Source of the DNA: Rhodopila sp.
Lineage (GTDB): Bacteria; Pseudomonadota; Alphaproteobacteria; Acetobacterales; Acetobacteraceae
Length of the DNA: 33,397 nt
Assembly: GCA_031291715.1 (NCBI GenBank)
Contig: JARLIN010000179.1
Location: forward strand, 1-33,397
Direction: 5' to 3'
In this document: piece by piece, positions 1 through 9,172 of the stretch
Layout: every line of letters begins with the position of its first letter
Position numbering within the stretch: the first letter of the stretch is position 1
The notes under the pieces: model-generated
Seen by the model: only the letters and a program-made list of their open reading frames with translations
Databases searched by the model: none
Told to the model about the DNA's origin: nothing
Position numbers and translations under genes: made by a program

Positions 1-339
1 GGTTTCGAGATGCACCTCTCCGGCCAGGTGCCCGGCCGCATCCGCCGCTGGCTGCCCGAAAACGGCGCCAAACTATTGCCCCCCGAACCTCCGGTCCTCT
101 GGGCCGTCCACGCCGGGGGCCGGTCGATCCTGGACGCCGTGCAGCAGGGCCTCCGCCTGGAACCTGACGCGCTGCGCTATTCGCGCGACATTCTCCGAGA
201 CTACGGCAACATGTCCTCTGCCACGCTGATGTTCGTACTGGAAAAAATCCTGAGCGACCACGACGCACGCGGTCCCGGCTTGGCGATGGCCTTTGGTCCC
301 GGCCTGACGGTCGAGACGTTCGCTTTCCACCGACCATGA
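1..339 (+). CDS. Type III polyketide synthase, C-terminal part (5' end outside window)
   Basis: Chalcone/stilbene-synthase-like enzymes condense an acyl-CoA starter with malonyl-CoA to make alkylpyrones, alkylresorcinols or related phenolics. The reading frame is open from base 1, so the gene enters from the left and only about 112 C-terminal residues are seen. Two of the three catalytic residues of the family are visible: the His in WAVHAGG and the Asn in YGNMSSAT. The catalytic Cys would lie upstream. The family's typical C-terminal Gly-rich loop is present as FGPGLTVE. The stop overlaps the start of the downstream methyltransferase by 4 bp (ATGA), so the two are probably translationally coupled. 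The starter unit and product cannot be read from this fragment. An Met at base 10 is internal and not a real start. Confidence 0.9.
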   Translation, partial: GFEMHLSGQVPGRIRRWLPENGAKLLPPEPPVLWAVHAGGRSILDAVQQGLRLEPDALRYSRDILRDYGNMSSATLMFVLEKILSDHDARGPGLAMAFGPGLTVETFAFHRP

Positions 340-1013
340 ACCTTTCAAAGCGCAGCACGCGGCAGGAACGGATGGACACCGACTGCGTGGACTTCGACGA
401 CTACAGCAACTGTCTGCGCGACCTGGCCCGGGTCAACGTCGCCACACTGACCCACCGTCCGATGCTGGCCTGGCTCGCCAGACATGCCAAAGGCGATTTC
501 GCCCTGCTCGACATCGGCTGCGGCCATGGCGACGCATTGCGGAAGATCCGCGGGCGCTATCCCGATGCGCGCCTGACCGGAATCGACCTCAATCCCTGGG
601 CAACACGCGCCGCCCGAGATGCCACCGACCCGGCCGCCCGAATCGACTTCATCAACGACGACGCCTTCGCCTACAGACCACGGGAAAGACCGGATTTCAT
701 CATCTGCTCCCAGTTCACCCACCACCTGACCGACGAGCAGGTCGTCGCACTCCTGGTCTGGCTCCAGCAAAACGCGGCCAGGGGCTGGTTCATCGGCGAC
801 CTCCACCGCCACGCGATCCCCTATTACAGCTTCCCGCTGATCGCCCGGATGGCTGGCTGGCACCGCTTCGTCCGCGAGGACGGCCAGATCTCCATCGCCC
901 GCGCCTTCATCCGCACCGAATGGCAAATCCTGCTCGGCCAGGCCGGCATCACCAGCCGGCAGGCGCGTATCGCCTGGCACATCCCGTTTCGCCTGTGCGT
1001 CGCGAGCCGCTGA
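336..1013 (+). CDS. Class I SAM-dependent methyltransferase, coupled to the type III PKS
   Basis: A 225-residue protein with a Rossmann-fold methyltransferase core. The SAM-binding motif I is LLDIGCGHGDAL (about residues 57-68), followed by an acidic residue at the end of strand 2 (TGIDLNPWA), then FINDDAF and the motif IV-like DFIICSQFTHHL. It starts inside the PKS stop codon (ATGA) and its 3' end overlaps the oxidoreductase start by 19 bp, so the three genes form one unit. By analogy with type III PKS operons that pair the synthase with a methyltransferase and a flavoprotein, it probably O- or C-methylates the PKS product; this is inferred from context. No signal peptide or membrane segment is seen. 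Confidence 0.82.
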   Translation: MNLSKRSTRQERMDTDCVDFDDYSNCLRDLARVNVATLTHRPMLAWLARHAKGDFALLDIGCGHGDALRKIRGRYPDARLTGIDLNPWATRAARDATDPAARIDFINDDAFAYRPRERPDFIICSQFTHHLTDEQVVALLVWLQQNAARGWFIGDLHRHAIPYYSFPLIARMAGWHRFVREDGQISIARAFIRTEWQILLGQAGITSRQARIAWHIPFRLCVASR

Positions 1014-2119
1014 TCATCGGCGCCGGTCCGGCCGGCACGGCCGCCGCGATCACCCTCGCCCGCGCCGGGCACCGGCCCATCCTGATCGAGCGCGCGTCCG
1101 GTCCCACCGGCAAGGTCTGCGGCGACTTCCTCAGCACCGACACGATCCAGCGCCTCCGCGCGCTCGGCGTCGATCCCGCCGCCCTGGGCGCAGCCAAGAT
1201 CCACTGTGTACGGCTGGTCAACGGCGAGCGAATCGCCGAAAGCCCATTACCTTTTCCCGCTTTGGGCCTCTCTCGCCGCATCCTCGATGCGGCCCTGCTG
1301 GGCGAGGCCGAACGCGCCGGCGCCGAGCTTCGAGCCGGCCAGACCGTCCGGCGCCTGACCCGCGAATCCGGCCATTGGACCGTCCAGACGGGCGACTCCA
1401 ACCTGTTCACCGCCGAGACTGTCTTCCTGGCCACCGGCAAACACGATCTCCGCGATATGCCACGTCCACGAGCGAACCAGGGCGCCATCGGCATGAAGAT
1501 GTATTTCGCCCTGGCGCCAGGGCCGGCGAAAGCACTGGAAGGCGCCATCGAGCTGATTCTGTTCCCCGGCGGTTATGCCGGCCTGCAGCATGTCGAAGGC
1601 GGCCAGGTGGTGCTGTGCGTCGCGATCCAGCGCCCCAGGTTCCAGGCATTCGGCGGCTGGCCCGGGTTGCTCGCCGCGATCGCGGCCAACAGTCGCCGGT
1701 TCGCGACGATGCTGTCGGGTGCCCGACCGCTGTTGCCCAAACCTCTCGCGGTCGCTGGCATCCCCTATGGCTACCAGGTGCGCGCAGCGCCGGCGGACGG
1801 CCTGTTCCGCCTGGGCGACCAGGCCGCAGTGATTCCGTCGCTCACCGGTGACGGCATGGCGATCGCGTTGCACAGCGGAGCCGCCGCGGCCGCGGCCTGG
1901 CTCACCGGCTTCGACGCCGCCGCCTATCATATGACGCTCAGGCGCACATTGGCGCCGCAGATGCGACTCGCCAGCCTGCTGCATTACGCCTGCATGAGCG
2001 CCGCGATCCAGGCCGCCGCCATTCGCACCGCCGCCCTGTTTCCCGCACTGCTGCGCCAGGCCGCGAGTCACACCCGCATTCGCCCGTACGGAGCTGATCG
2101 CCCCCCTTCCCGCGGATGA
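995..2119 (+). CDS. FAD-dependent oxidoreductase (geranylgeranyl-reductase/monooxygenase-like)
   Basis: A flavoprotein of about 374 residues. The dinucleotide-binding GAGPAG motif lies at residues 9-14, just after the chosen GTG start at 995. An upstream in-frame ATG at 920 would add 25 residues that do not look like the family and would overlap the methyltransferase further, so I prefer the GTG. Other family marks are KVCGDFLS after the first helix, an ATGK stretch closing the FAD site, and RLGDQAAVIPSLTGDGMAIAL, the second FAD-contacting GD motif. It resembles the geranylgeranyl reductase/phenol hydroxylase branch. With the PKS and methyltransferase it probably oxidises or reduces a phenolic or polyketide intermediate. 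The exact reaction is unknown. Confidence 0.78.
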   Translation: MRREPLIIGAGPAGTAAAITLARAGHRPILIERASGPTGKVCGDFLSTDTIQRLRALGVDPAALGAAKIHCVRLVNGERIAESPLPFPALGLSRRILDAALLGEAERAGAELRAGQTVRRLTRESGHWTVQTGDSNLFTAETVFLATGKHDLRDMPRPRANQGAIGMKMYFALAPGPAKALEGAIELILFPGGYAGLQHVEGGQVVLCVAIQRPRFQAFGGWPGLLAAIAANSRRFATMLSGARPLLPKPLAVAGIPYGYQVRAAPADGLFRLGDQAAVIPSLTGDGMAIALHSGAAAAAAWLTGFDAAAYHMTLRRTLAPQMRLASLLHYACMSAAIQAAAIRTAALFPALLRQAASHTRIRPYGADRPPSRG

Positions 2120-2123
2120 AAAA

Positions 2124-3290
2124 ATGTCCGGTTGCATCGCGGCCAAGCCTGCCGCAGAAAGCCGCATGCGCTCGGGCAAGGCGATCACACGGCTTGATAT
2201 CTATATATTCCGTCAGGTGCTGTTGGCGCTGGTCGTTGCCACCGGGGGCCTGACGGCGCTGATCTGGCTCACCCAGTCGCTGCGGTTTGTCGAGCTGGTG
2301 GTCAATCGCGGCCTGTCCTTCCTCATCTTCCTGCACCTGACCAGCTTGCTGATCCCCAGTTTCATCGCGGTGATCCTGCCGATCACGACGTATGTCGTGA
2401 TCCAGTTCGTCTATCAGCGCATGGCAACGGACCGGGAACTGACGGTGATGCGCGCCGCCGGCCTGTCGCCTTGGGCCCTCGCCCGCCCGGCGCTGGCCGT
2501 GGCACTGCTGGCCACCGCGATCGGGTACGGGCTCAGCATCTGGGCAGTCCCAGCCGCTTTGTCCGACTTCAAGCAATTCCAGTGGGAAATTCGCAACCGC
2601 CTCGCCGCCTTCCTGCTGCAGGATGGTGTCTTCACCCCGCTGTCCGACAAGCTGACCGTCTATATCCGCTCCCGCGATCAGGATGGCACGTTGCGCGGCA
2701 TTCTCGTTGATGACGCCCGCGATCCAACGGCCCACGCCACCATCCTGGCAGAGCGCGGGCGGCTGGTTGAGGGCCGCAACGGTCCGCGGGTGGTGCTGCT
2801 GGATGGCAGCCGGCAAGAGATCGACCATCAGTCGGGCCGACTCGACATGCTCACCTTCAAGCAGAACGAGATCGACCTGGCCGACGCCACCAAGGACGAA
2901 TCCGCGCGCCCGGCCGACATGTCCGAGGTTCCTCTCAGCGCCCTGCTCGACCCGCATCCCGCGTTCGAGCGGGACCGCGGGAAATGGCTGGCCGAAGGGC
3001 ATAAGCGTCTGACCGCGCCCCTGACGACCCTTTCCTATGCCTTGGTCGGGCTGGTATCGGCCCTGGGCGGCATGTTCCGGCGCCATGGCGGAGTCGTTCG
3101 CCCCCTTGTCACGGTCGGTTTCATGGTCGGTCTGCTGGCGCTGGGTCTCGCCTTTGGCACACTCGCCGCGCGCGACAACAGCTTGCTGTTCCTGTTGTGG
3201 ATTCATGCCACGGTGCCGGGTATCGTCTGCGGCTGGCTCCTGTTTGGCCCCAGGATCCGCTCGTTCCGGTCCCAGCCGGCAGAAGCATGA
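2124..3290 (+). CDS. lptF: LPS export ABC transporter permease LptF
   Basis: Inner-membrane permease of the LptB2FG complex that extracts lipopolysaccharide from the inner membrane and feeds it to the periplasmic bridge. The protein of about 388 residues has the expected plan: an N-terminal amphipathic helix (ITRLDIYIFRQVLLAL), three membrane segments, a periplasmic beta-jellyroll region (about residues 150-270, including TVYIRSRDQDGTLRGI and LDGSRQEI), and three C-terminal membrane segments. The ATG at 2124 follows the previous stop by 4 bases; an in-frame ATG at 2166 begins nearer the conserved part and is a possible alternative start. It lies directly upstream of lptG, lptD and surA, forming an outer-membrane assembly operon. 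Confidence 0.93.
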   Translation: MSGCIAAKPAAESRMRSGKAITRLDIYIFRQVLLALVVATGGLTALIWLTQSLRFVELVVNRGLSFLIFLHLTSLLIPSFIAVILPITTYVVIQFVYQRMATDRELTVMRAAGLSPWALARPALAVALLATAIGYGLSIWAVPAALSDFKQFQWEIRNRLAAFLLQDGVFTPLSDKLTVYIRSRDQDGTLRGILVDDARDPTAHATILAERGRLVEGRNGPRVVLLDGSRQEIDHQSGRLDMLTFKQNEIDLADATKDESARPADMSEVPLSALLDPHPAFERDRGKWLAEGHKRLTAPLTTLSYALVGLVSALGGMFRRHGGVVRPLVTVGFMVGLLALGLAFGTLAARDNSLLFLLWIHATVPGIVCGWLLFGPRIRSFRSQPAEA

Positions 3291-3294
3291 GACG

Positions 3295-4407
3295 ATGACG
3301 GCCGCCATCACCCTATCGCTTTACATCGTCCGTCAGTTCGCGCTCGCCGTGATCGCGATGCTTCTGGCGCTCTCCGGACTGGTGGCGATGTTCGACTTCA
3401 TCGAGCTGCTGCGCCGCTCCGCCAGCCATCCTGAAGTCAGCTTCGCCCTGGTCAGCCAGATCGCCGCACTGCGTCTGCCCTATGTCGCCATGCAGATTCT
3501 GCCTTTCGCGGTCCTGCTGGGCGGCATCCTGTGCTTCTGGCGCCTGACACGGTCGTCGGAGTTGATCGTCGCCCGCGCCTCCGGTGTCTCGGCGTGGGAG
3601 TTCCTGACCGCCCCGACATTGTGCGCGCTGTTGTTCGGCGTCATCGCCACCACGCTGATCAGTCCGGTTTCGTCGGTCATGCTGGCTCGGGCCGAGGCGC
3701 TGGATAACGCCTATCTGCGCACCGGGGGCGGGCCACTGGCCCTGAACGGCGGCCAGCTCTGGCTGCGCCAGTCGGACCGGCAGAGCTCTCCGCAGGGGGT
3801 CGCCATCATCCACGCGCAACAGGTGGAACTGCACGGCAAGCAGCTCACCGCGCAGCAGGTCAGCGTGTTCCGGCTGGACGCGTCCGATAAGCTGCTGTCG
3901 CGCATCGAGGCCGTGCGAGCCACCCTGGGCAATGGAAGCTGGGTGCTTGAAAACGCCCGCACGATTCGACCCGACCAGTTGCCGGAACCACCCCAGTTGA
4001 TGAACCTGCCAACCGACCTGACCGTGTCGCGGGTGCAGGAAAGCTTCGCCTCCCCCGACACGCTGTCGTTCTGGGCATTGCCCGGCTTCATCTCCCTGCT
4101 CGACCGTTCCGGCTTCTCGTCGATCCGGCATCGTCTGCATTTCCAGGCACTGCTGGCCCTGCCGTTGCTGGCGGCGACAATGACCCTGGTATCCGCCGGC
4201 TTTTCCATGCGGCCGGCCCGGCGCGGCGGCGTCGCGAAGATGATCGGCAGCGGCGTCGCGGCGGGATTCGCACTGTTCGTCGTGTCCAAGATCGCCGAGG
4301 AAATCGGGCAATCAGGGGCGTTGCCTGCTATGTTGGCGGCCTGGGCGCCGGCGGCATCCGGCCTTATGCTCGCGGTCGCCTTGCTGCTACACACGGAAGA
4401 CGGCTGA
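3295..4407 (+). CDS. lptG: LPS export ABC transporter permease LptG
   Basis: Partner permease of LptF, about 370 residues. The ATG at 3295 is chosen because the conserved first helix (LSLYIVRQFALAVIAML) starts just after it; the frame is open further upstream only as an overlap with lptF. Visible features are three N-terminal membrane helices with the cytoplasmic ELIVARASGVSAWEF coupling region near residue 90, a periplasmic beta-rich domain, and three C-terminal helices (LLALPLLAATMTLVSAGF and later). It starts 4 bases after the lptF stop and is followed after 2 bases by lptD. Function in LPS transport is well established for the family. Confidence 0.93.
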   Translation: MTAAITLSLYIVRQFALAVIAMLLALSGLVAMFDFIELLRRSASHPEVSFALVSQIAALRLPYVAMQILPFAVLLGGILCFWRLTRSSELIVARASGVSAWEFLTAPTLCALLFGVIATTLISPVSSVMLARAEALDNAYLRTGGGPLALNGGQLWLRQSDRQSSPQGVAIIHAQQVELHGKQLTAQQVSVFRLDASDKLLSRIEAVRATLGNGSWVLENARTIRPDQLPEPPQLMNLPTDLTVSRVQESFASPDTLSFWALPGFISLLDRSGFSSIRHRLHFQALLALPLLAATMTLVSAGFSMRPARRGGVAKMIGSGVAAGFALFVVSKIAEEIGQSGALPAMLAAWAPAASGLMLAVALLLHTEDG

Positions 4408-4409
4408 GA

Positions 4410-6668
4410 ATGGATCGCTTGCACTGTTCGCGACAGGGTCGAACCCTGGCCAATACCCCCGTGGCTGCCGCTTCCTTGGCGGGCTTTCTCACTTGCTTCG
4501 GCGCCGGACCGGCGCTTGCGCAGCTTGGCAACCTGACCACCCAGCAACCAGGCCACCAGGTCCGCACCGACCAGCCGGTCACCTTCACGGCCGACGAGGT
4601 CGATTACGACAAGGATAAGTCGCTCGTCACCGCCACCGGCCACGTGGAGGCCTGGCAGAACGGTCACGTCATGCGGGCGGACAAGATCACCTTCGACCGC
4701 AACACCGGTGTGGCAGCCGCCACCGGCCATGTCGTGCTGCTGGAACCGGACGGCGAGGTGATGTTCGCCGACTACGCCGAGATGCAGAACAACATGAACG
4801 ACGGTATCCTGAAGGATATGCGCGCGCTGTTGCAGCAGAACGGCAAGCTGGCGGCGAACGGCGCACAACGCACCGGCGGCCAGATCAACGAGCTGTCGAA
4901 GGTCGTGTACACCACCTGCAACCTGTGCGCGAAGGATCCAACCCGCCCGCCATTATGGCAGATCCGAGCCTCCTCGGCCGTGCAGGATCAGGAGCACAAG
5001 AAGATCGAGTACACGGACGCGACCCTGGAGATGTACGGCATCCCGGTCGCCTACTTTCCATATTTCTGGCACGCCGATCCTTCGGTGAAGCGCGAATCCG
5101 GCCTGCTGCCGCCGGTGGTCGGCAACTCGTCCGCCATTGGGTTCTTCTACGGCCAGCCCTATTACATCGTGCTTGATGACCAGTCGGACGCGACGTTGCT
5201 GCCGATGATCACCACCCGTGCGGGACCGCAACTGGACATCGAGTACCGCAGACGTTTCAACGACGGCACCCTGCTGCTGAACACCTCCGCCGGGTATATC
5301 AATGACTCGCCCCAGGGCTCTTTCGCCGGCACTGGGCAGTTCAACTTCGACGACACCTGGCGCTGGGGTTTCACGGTCAACCGCGCCTCTTCGACCGACT
5401 ATGTGCGCGATTTCCACCTCACCGAGGGCCTGAGCGGCGATCCGAACATCCTGATGAGCCAGTTCTACGTCGAAGGCTTTGGCGAAGGCTCATACACTCG
5501 CCTCGATTCCAAAGTTTACCAGGGGCTGACCAGCGCCATCAATTCCAGTGCGCTGCCGATCGTGCTGCCGCGTTACACATACAGCTATGTCGGCACACCG
5601 GATTCGCTGGGGGGCCGGCTGTCCGTCACGACGGGCGCCTTCAACATAATCCGAAGCGAGGGGACCAACACGCGGCGCGGTGCCCTGACCGTGGACTATG
5701 AGCGGCCGTTCACGGGCCTGCTGGGCGACCAGTGGAAGATCACCCTGCACGGCGACGCGGAAGCCTATGACGCGTCCGAGTTCACCGGTCTGCCGAACTA
5801 CGGCCCCACCAACAACGTGGGAACCGCCCGGGCGCTGCCGCAGATGGCGGTGGATTTCCGCTGGCCATTCGCCCGCAACAGCGGCGCCTGGGGCACCCAG
5901 ATCATCGAGCCGATCGCCCAGTTGGTGGTGGCACCTCAGGTCGGCGACAGCCAGCTTCGCCGCTATCCGAACGAGGACAGCCTGGATTTCGAGTTCACCG
6001 ACGCGAACCTGTTCGGCTTCAACCACCATTCCGGCACCGATGTCCTGGACGGCGGCGTGCGCGCCAATGTCGCGCTCCATGGCGCCTGGTATCTGGGCGG
6101 CACGACCTTCGATGGTCTCATCGGACAGTCCTATCGGACCACCAAGGATGACGTCTATCCGGTGGGATCGGGGCTGCGCGACCAGGTTTCCGACATCGTC
6201 GCGCGCGCGTCCTTCTCACCCACCCAATGGCTCGATCTGACCTATCGGACGCGCCTGGACAAGGACACGCTGGCGACCCACTTCTCCGATGCCGTGGCGA
6301 CGGTAGGCGTGGAAAAGTTCCGGATATCCGGCGGCTACATCTACACCAACACCAACCCATACAGCTACTACGACCAGCCCGCCCCGCCGCCTGCGGGCAA
6401 CCCCTATTACTTCCCGCGCAATGAGATCACCCTCGCGGTGTCGTCCAAATGGGGCGACTACCGGTTCAACGGCTACGCCCGCCGCGATCTGGCGACCAAC
6501 CAGATGGTCATGATCGGCGCCGACGCGATTTATGAGGACGAATGCTTCATCTTGGATTTAAAGCTCTATCGCCGCTATACGAGCATCAACGGTGACAGCG
6601 GATCAACGACCGTGCTGTTCCTGTTGACGTTCAAGACGATCGGCCAATTCGGCTATCGCGCCCTTTGA
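4410..6668 (+). CDS. lptD: LPS-assembly outer-membrane protein LptD
   Basis: Outer-membrane beta-barrel that inserts LPS into the outer leaflet, 752 residues. The order is a signal peptide (cleavage probable after GPALA, residue 37), an OstA-like beta-jellyroll with repeated TFTADEVDYDKDKS and VEAWQNGHVMRADKITFD strands (about 55-125), then a barrel domain with many alternating aromatic strands to the end. A CNLC pair (C170, C173) and a lone C712 near the C-terminus resemble the spaced cysteines that form disulfides between the jellyroll and barrel in this family. It starts 2 bases after lptG. The short 5' gap points to cotranscription with lptFG and surA. Confidence 0.93.
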   Translation: MDRLHCSRQGRTLANTPVAAASLAGFLTCFGAGPALAQLGNLTTQQPGHQVRTDQPVTFTADEVDYDKDKSLVTATGHVEAWQNGHVMRADKITFDRNTGVAAATGHVVLLEPDGEVMFADYAEMQNNMNDGILKDMRALLQQNGKLAANGAQRTGGQINELSKVVYTTCNLCAKDPTRPPLWQIRASSAVQDQEHKKIEYTDATLEMYGIPVAYFPYFWHADPSVKRESGLLPPVVGNSSAIGFFYGQPYYIVLDDQSDATLLPMITTRAGPQLDIEYRRRFNDGTLLLNTSAGYINDSPQGSFAGTGQFNFDDTWRWGFTVNRASSTDYVRDFHLTEGLSGDPNILMSQFYVEGFGEGSYTRLDSKVYQGLTSAINSSALPIVLPRYTYSYVGTPDSLGGRLSVTTGAFNIIRSEGTNTRRGALTVDYERPFTGLLGDQWKITLHGDAEAYDASEFTGLPNYGPTNNVGTARALPQMAVDFRWPFARNSGAWGTQIIEPIAQLVVAPQVGDSQLRRYPNEDSLDFEFTDANLFGFNHHSGTDVLDGGVRANVALHGAWYLGGTTFDGLIGQSYRTTKDDVYPVGSGLRDQVSDIVARASFSPTQWLDLTYRTRLDKDTLATHFSDAVATVGVEKFRISGGYIYTNTNPYSYYDQPAPPPAGNPYYFPRNEITLAVSSKWGDYRFNGYARRDLATNQMVMIGADAIYEDECFILDLKLYRRYTSINGDSGSTTVLFLLTFKTIGQFGYRAL

Positions 6669-6685
6669 ATTCGGGAGTGCCTGAC

Positions 6686-8095
6686 ATGCCGGACTTTCGC
6701 CGCGTTTTCGATGGCCCTGCGCGCGGCCGTCGCCACAGCCCCAACCCTGGGCAAACCTCCTGGGGGCGCGCGGCCGCGATCGCAGTCCTGGTGGCAGCTC
6801 CGGCCGCGGGTTTCGCCGCCGCCCCACCGGCAAAACCGGCCACCCCTGTTGCCTCCAAGCCCACGGAACAACCGCTGAGCGGTGCCAGCCGAATCGCCGC
6901 CGTTGTCAACGGCGACGTCATCAGCGAGGCCGATATCGCCAACCGGGCGCGCCTGTTCGCCATCTCCACCGGCCTGCCGCTGTCACAGGAAATCGTCGAC
7001 CGGCTTAAACCGCAGATCCTGCGCCAGTTGATCGACGAGCGGCTACGCATGCAGGAAGCCCTGCGGCGCAAGATCATAATCCAGGACACGCAGATCGCCT
7101 CGGCGATCAAGGACATCGAATCCCGCAACAATATGCAGCCTGGCGCGTTGCGGGCGAAGCTGGCCTCGGACGGTGTCAGCAGCCGCACCCTGATCGACCA
7201 GATCCGCGCCCAGCTCGCCTGGACACAGATGCTGCGTGAGTTGGTTGGCGACAGGCTCAACATCACCGATGCCGAAGTGGCGGAGCAGCAGAAGCTGGCT
7301 GCCCAGCGGGTCGGCCAGACGGAATACCGTCTGGGGGAAATCTTTATTCAGGTCGATGACCCTGCCAACAGCGCCGACGCCCAGCGCTTCGCCGAAACGG
7401 TCATCCACGAACTTCACGCCGGCGCGCCCTTCCCCTTGGTCGCTGCCCAGTTCAGCCAGACGCAGACCGCACTGGAAGGCGGCGACCTTGGCTGGGTACA
7501 GTCCAATCAGCTCGACCCGGCGGTCGCTCGTCTGGCTGCCGAGATGCCGGTAGGCGCGGTCAGCAATCCAGTGCGCGTGCCCGGCGGTTTCGAGGTCGTG
7601 GCCCTGCAGGCCAAGCGGGAAATCGGCCGCGATCTCGCCACCGTGGTGACGCTGCGCCAGGCCTTCTTCGCGTTCACCTCCCCATTGGTCGATCCCCAGA
7701 ACCCCACGGAGCAGCAACGCCAGGCCTTGGCCAAGGCGCGCGCCCTGGGCGGTACGGTGAATAGCTGCGAGCAGATGGAAGCGGCGGCCAAAGCCAACAA
7801 CCAGCCGAACCGGCCGGTCGATCCAGGGGAAGTCCGGGTGGAGGGGGTCAACCCGCCAGCTTTCCGGCAGTTGCTCGCAACGATACCGATCGGCAAGCCA
7901 ACCGAGCCGCTGATCTCTCGCGACGGCATCGCCGTGATCTCTGTTTGCACACGGGAACAGAAGAATGTCGGCGAGATCACCGCGTCGGAAATCCAGCACC
8001 GCCTTGTCAACGAACGGATAGAGATGTTGTCGCGCCAGACGATGCGCGACCTCCACCGCAAGGCCTCCATCGATATGCGCGACCGCGGAGTCTGA
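6686..8095 (+). CDS. surA: Periplasmic chaperone / peptidyl-prolyl isomerase SurA
   Basis: Periplasmic chaperone that escorts outer-membrane beta-barrels such as LptD. The protein of about 469 residues has an N-terminal hydrophobic signal segment (AAAIAVLVAAPAAGFAA), a SurA N-domain (IAAVVNGDVISEADIANRARL), one clear parvulin rotamase domain (EYRLGEIFIQVDD to GDLGWVQSNQLDPAVA) and a C-terminal segment. The start at ATG 6686 is preferred; a TTG at 6665 overlapping the lptD stop is possible. Only one recognisable PPIase domain is seen, whereas E. coli SurA has two; single-domain forms are common in alphaproteobacteria. Placement after lptD fits its role. Confidence 0.9.
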   Translation: MPDFRRVFDGPARGRRHSPNPGQTSWGRAAAIAVLVAAPAAGFAAAPPAKPATPVASKPTEQPLSGASRIAAVVNGDVISEADIANRARLFAISTGLPLSQEIVDRLKPQILRQLIDERLRMQEALRRKIIIQDTQIASAIKDIESRNNMQPGALRAKLASDGVSSRTLIDQIRAQLAWTQMLRELVGDRLNITDAEVAEQQKLAAQRVGQTEYRLGEIFIQVDDPANSADAQRFAETVIHELHAGAPFPLVAAQFSQTQTALEGGDLGWVQSNQLDPAVARLAAEMPVGAVSNPVRVPGGFEVVALQAKREIGRDLATVVTLRQAFFAFTSPLVDPQNPTEQQRQALAKARALGGTVNSCEQMEAAAKANNQPNRPVDPGEVRVEGVNPPAFRQLLATIPIGKPTEPLISRDGIAVISVCTREQKNVGEITASEIQHRLVNERIEMLSRQTMRDLHRKASIDMRDRGV

Positions 8096-8191
8096 CACCG
8101 AGCGAGCACGCGTCGTGATCGGACCGCACCCGCGCCTGAGCCTTCAAGGCGAGTCCAGACCCGCCGACCACGCTTGGCGGACCCGTCGCCA

Positions 8192-9031
8192 ATGCTGGTG
8201 GCTTGTGGCCATTTCCCTTTGACCGCACTGCCACCGCTGCGCGAGGTCATCGCCCGTCACGGCCTCGCCGCCCGTCACTCCCTCGGTCAGCACTTCCTGC
8301 TGGACGGCAATCTGACCGACCGGATCGTACGGGAAGCCGGAGACCTCACCGGCCGTCACGTGATCGAGGTCGGCCCCGGGCCCGGCGGGCTGACGCGCTC
8401 TCTGCTGGCGTCGTCCGCCGCCAGCGTCACCGCGATTGAACTGGACCGCCGAGCGATCGGTGCTGTGACAGAACTGGCGGAAACGGCCGGTGGGCGGTTG
8501 AGGATCATCGAAGGCGACGCGCTTTCGGTCGATACCGCTTCCCTGGTGCCGGCGCCTCGGCAGATCATCGCCAATCTGCCTTATAACGTCGCCTCGCCGC
8601 TGCTCGTCGGCTGGCTGCGCCAGGCGGCTTCGTTCGAGCGGCTGACCCTGATGTTCCAACAGGAAGTCGCGGAGCGAATCTGTGCCGAGGCGGATACCCC
8701 GGCATACGGCCGCCTGTCAGTGCTGACTCAGTGGACATGCGACGCCCGGATCGTCATGCGCCTGCCGCCCGGCGCGTTCACCCCGCCGCCGAAAGTGTGG
8801 TCGGCGGTGGTCAGCCTGACGCCACACGCGATGCAGCCGGACCCGGCGGTGTTCACCCGAATGGAGGCGCTGACGGCGGCCGCGTTCGGGCAACGGCGGA
8901 AGATGTTGCGCGGTTCGTTGCGTGCGCTGGGTGGAGAGGCGCTGCTGGCTCAAGCCGGGATCGCACCGGAACGGCGGGCGGAAACGCTGACGGTGGCGGA
9001 GTTCGACCGGTTGGTCGGGTTGACCGGCTGA
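8192..9031 (+). CDS. rsmA: 16S rRNA dimethyladenosine transferase RsmA/KsgA
   Basis: Dimethylates two adjacent adenines in helix 45 of 16S rRNA using SAM. About 279 residues with ARHSLGQHFLLDGNLTDRIV at the N-terminus, SAM motif I VIEVGPGPGGLT, an acidic AIELD, GDAL, and the catalytic NLPYN motif (IIANLPYNVASPLL), followed by the C-terminal helical domain. I chose ATG 8192; an in-frame TTG at 8174 would add six residues and neither has a strong Shine-Dalgarno. There are 96 bases between surA and this gene. pdxA, often present between surA and rsmA in proteobacteria, is absent here. Confidence 0.93.
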   Translation: MLVACGHFPLTALPPLREVIARHGLAARHSLGQHFLLDGNLTDRIVREAGDLTGRHVIEVGPGPGGLTRSLLASSAASVTAIELDRRAIGAVTELAETAGGRLRIIEGDALSVDTASLVPAPRQIIANLPYNVASPLLVGWLRQAASFERLTLMFQQEVAERICAEADTPAYGRLSVLTQWTCDARIVMRLPPGAFTPPPKVWSAVVSLTPHAMQPDPAVFTRMEALTAAAFGQRRKMLRGSLRALGGEALLAQAGIAPERRAETLTVAEFDRLVGLTG

Positions 9032-9172
9032 CGCCGCGGCGGCATTGCCGCGAAGCCCAAGCCACGCGGGTTCGTCAGCCGAGCAAGGCGTCGATGGCGA
9101 CGGCAGGCGGGGGATCGTGCCGCCGCAAACGAACTTTGCGGGCGGCAGGACCCGTTTGCCCGCCGTGTCGGG

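Noticed and set aside
1938-3311. Long open frame on the minus strand opposite lptF
   Set aside because: It mirrors lptF in GC-rich DNA, has low-complexity Gln/Arg/Asp composition, no Shine-Dalgarno and no known domain. lptF is unmistakable.
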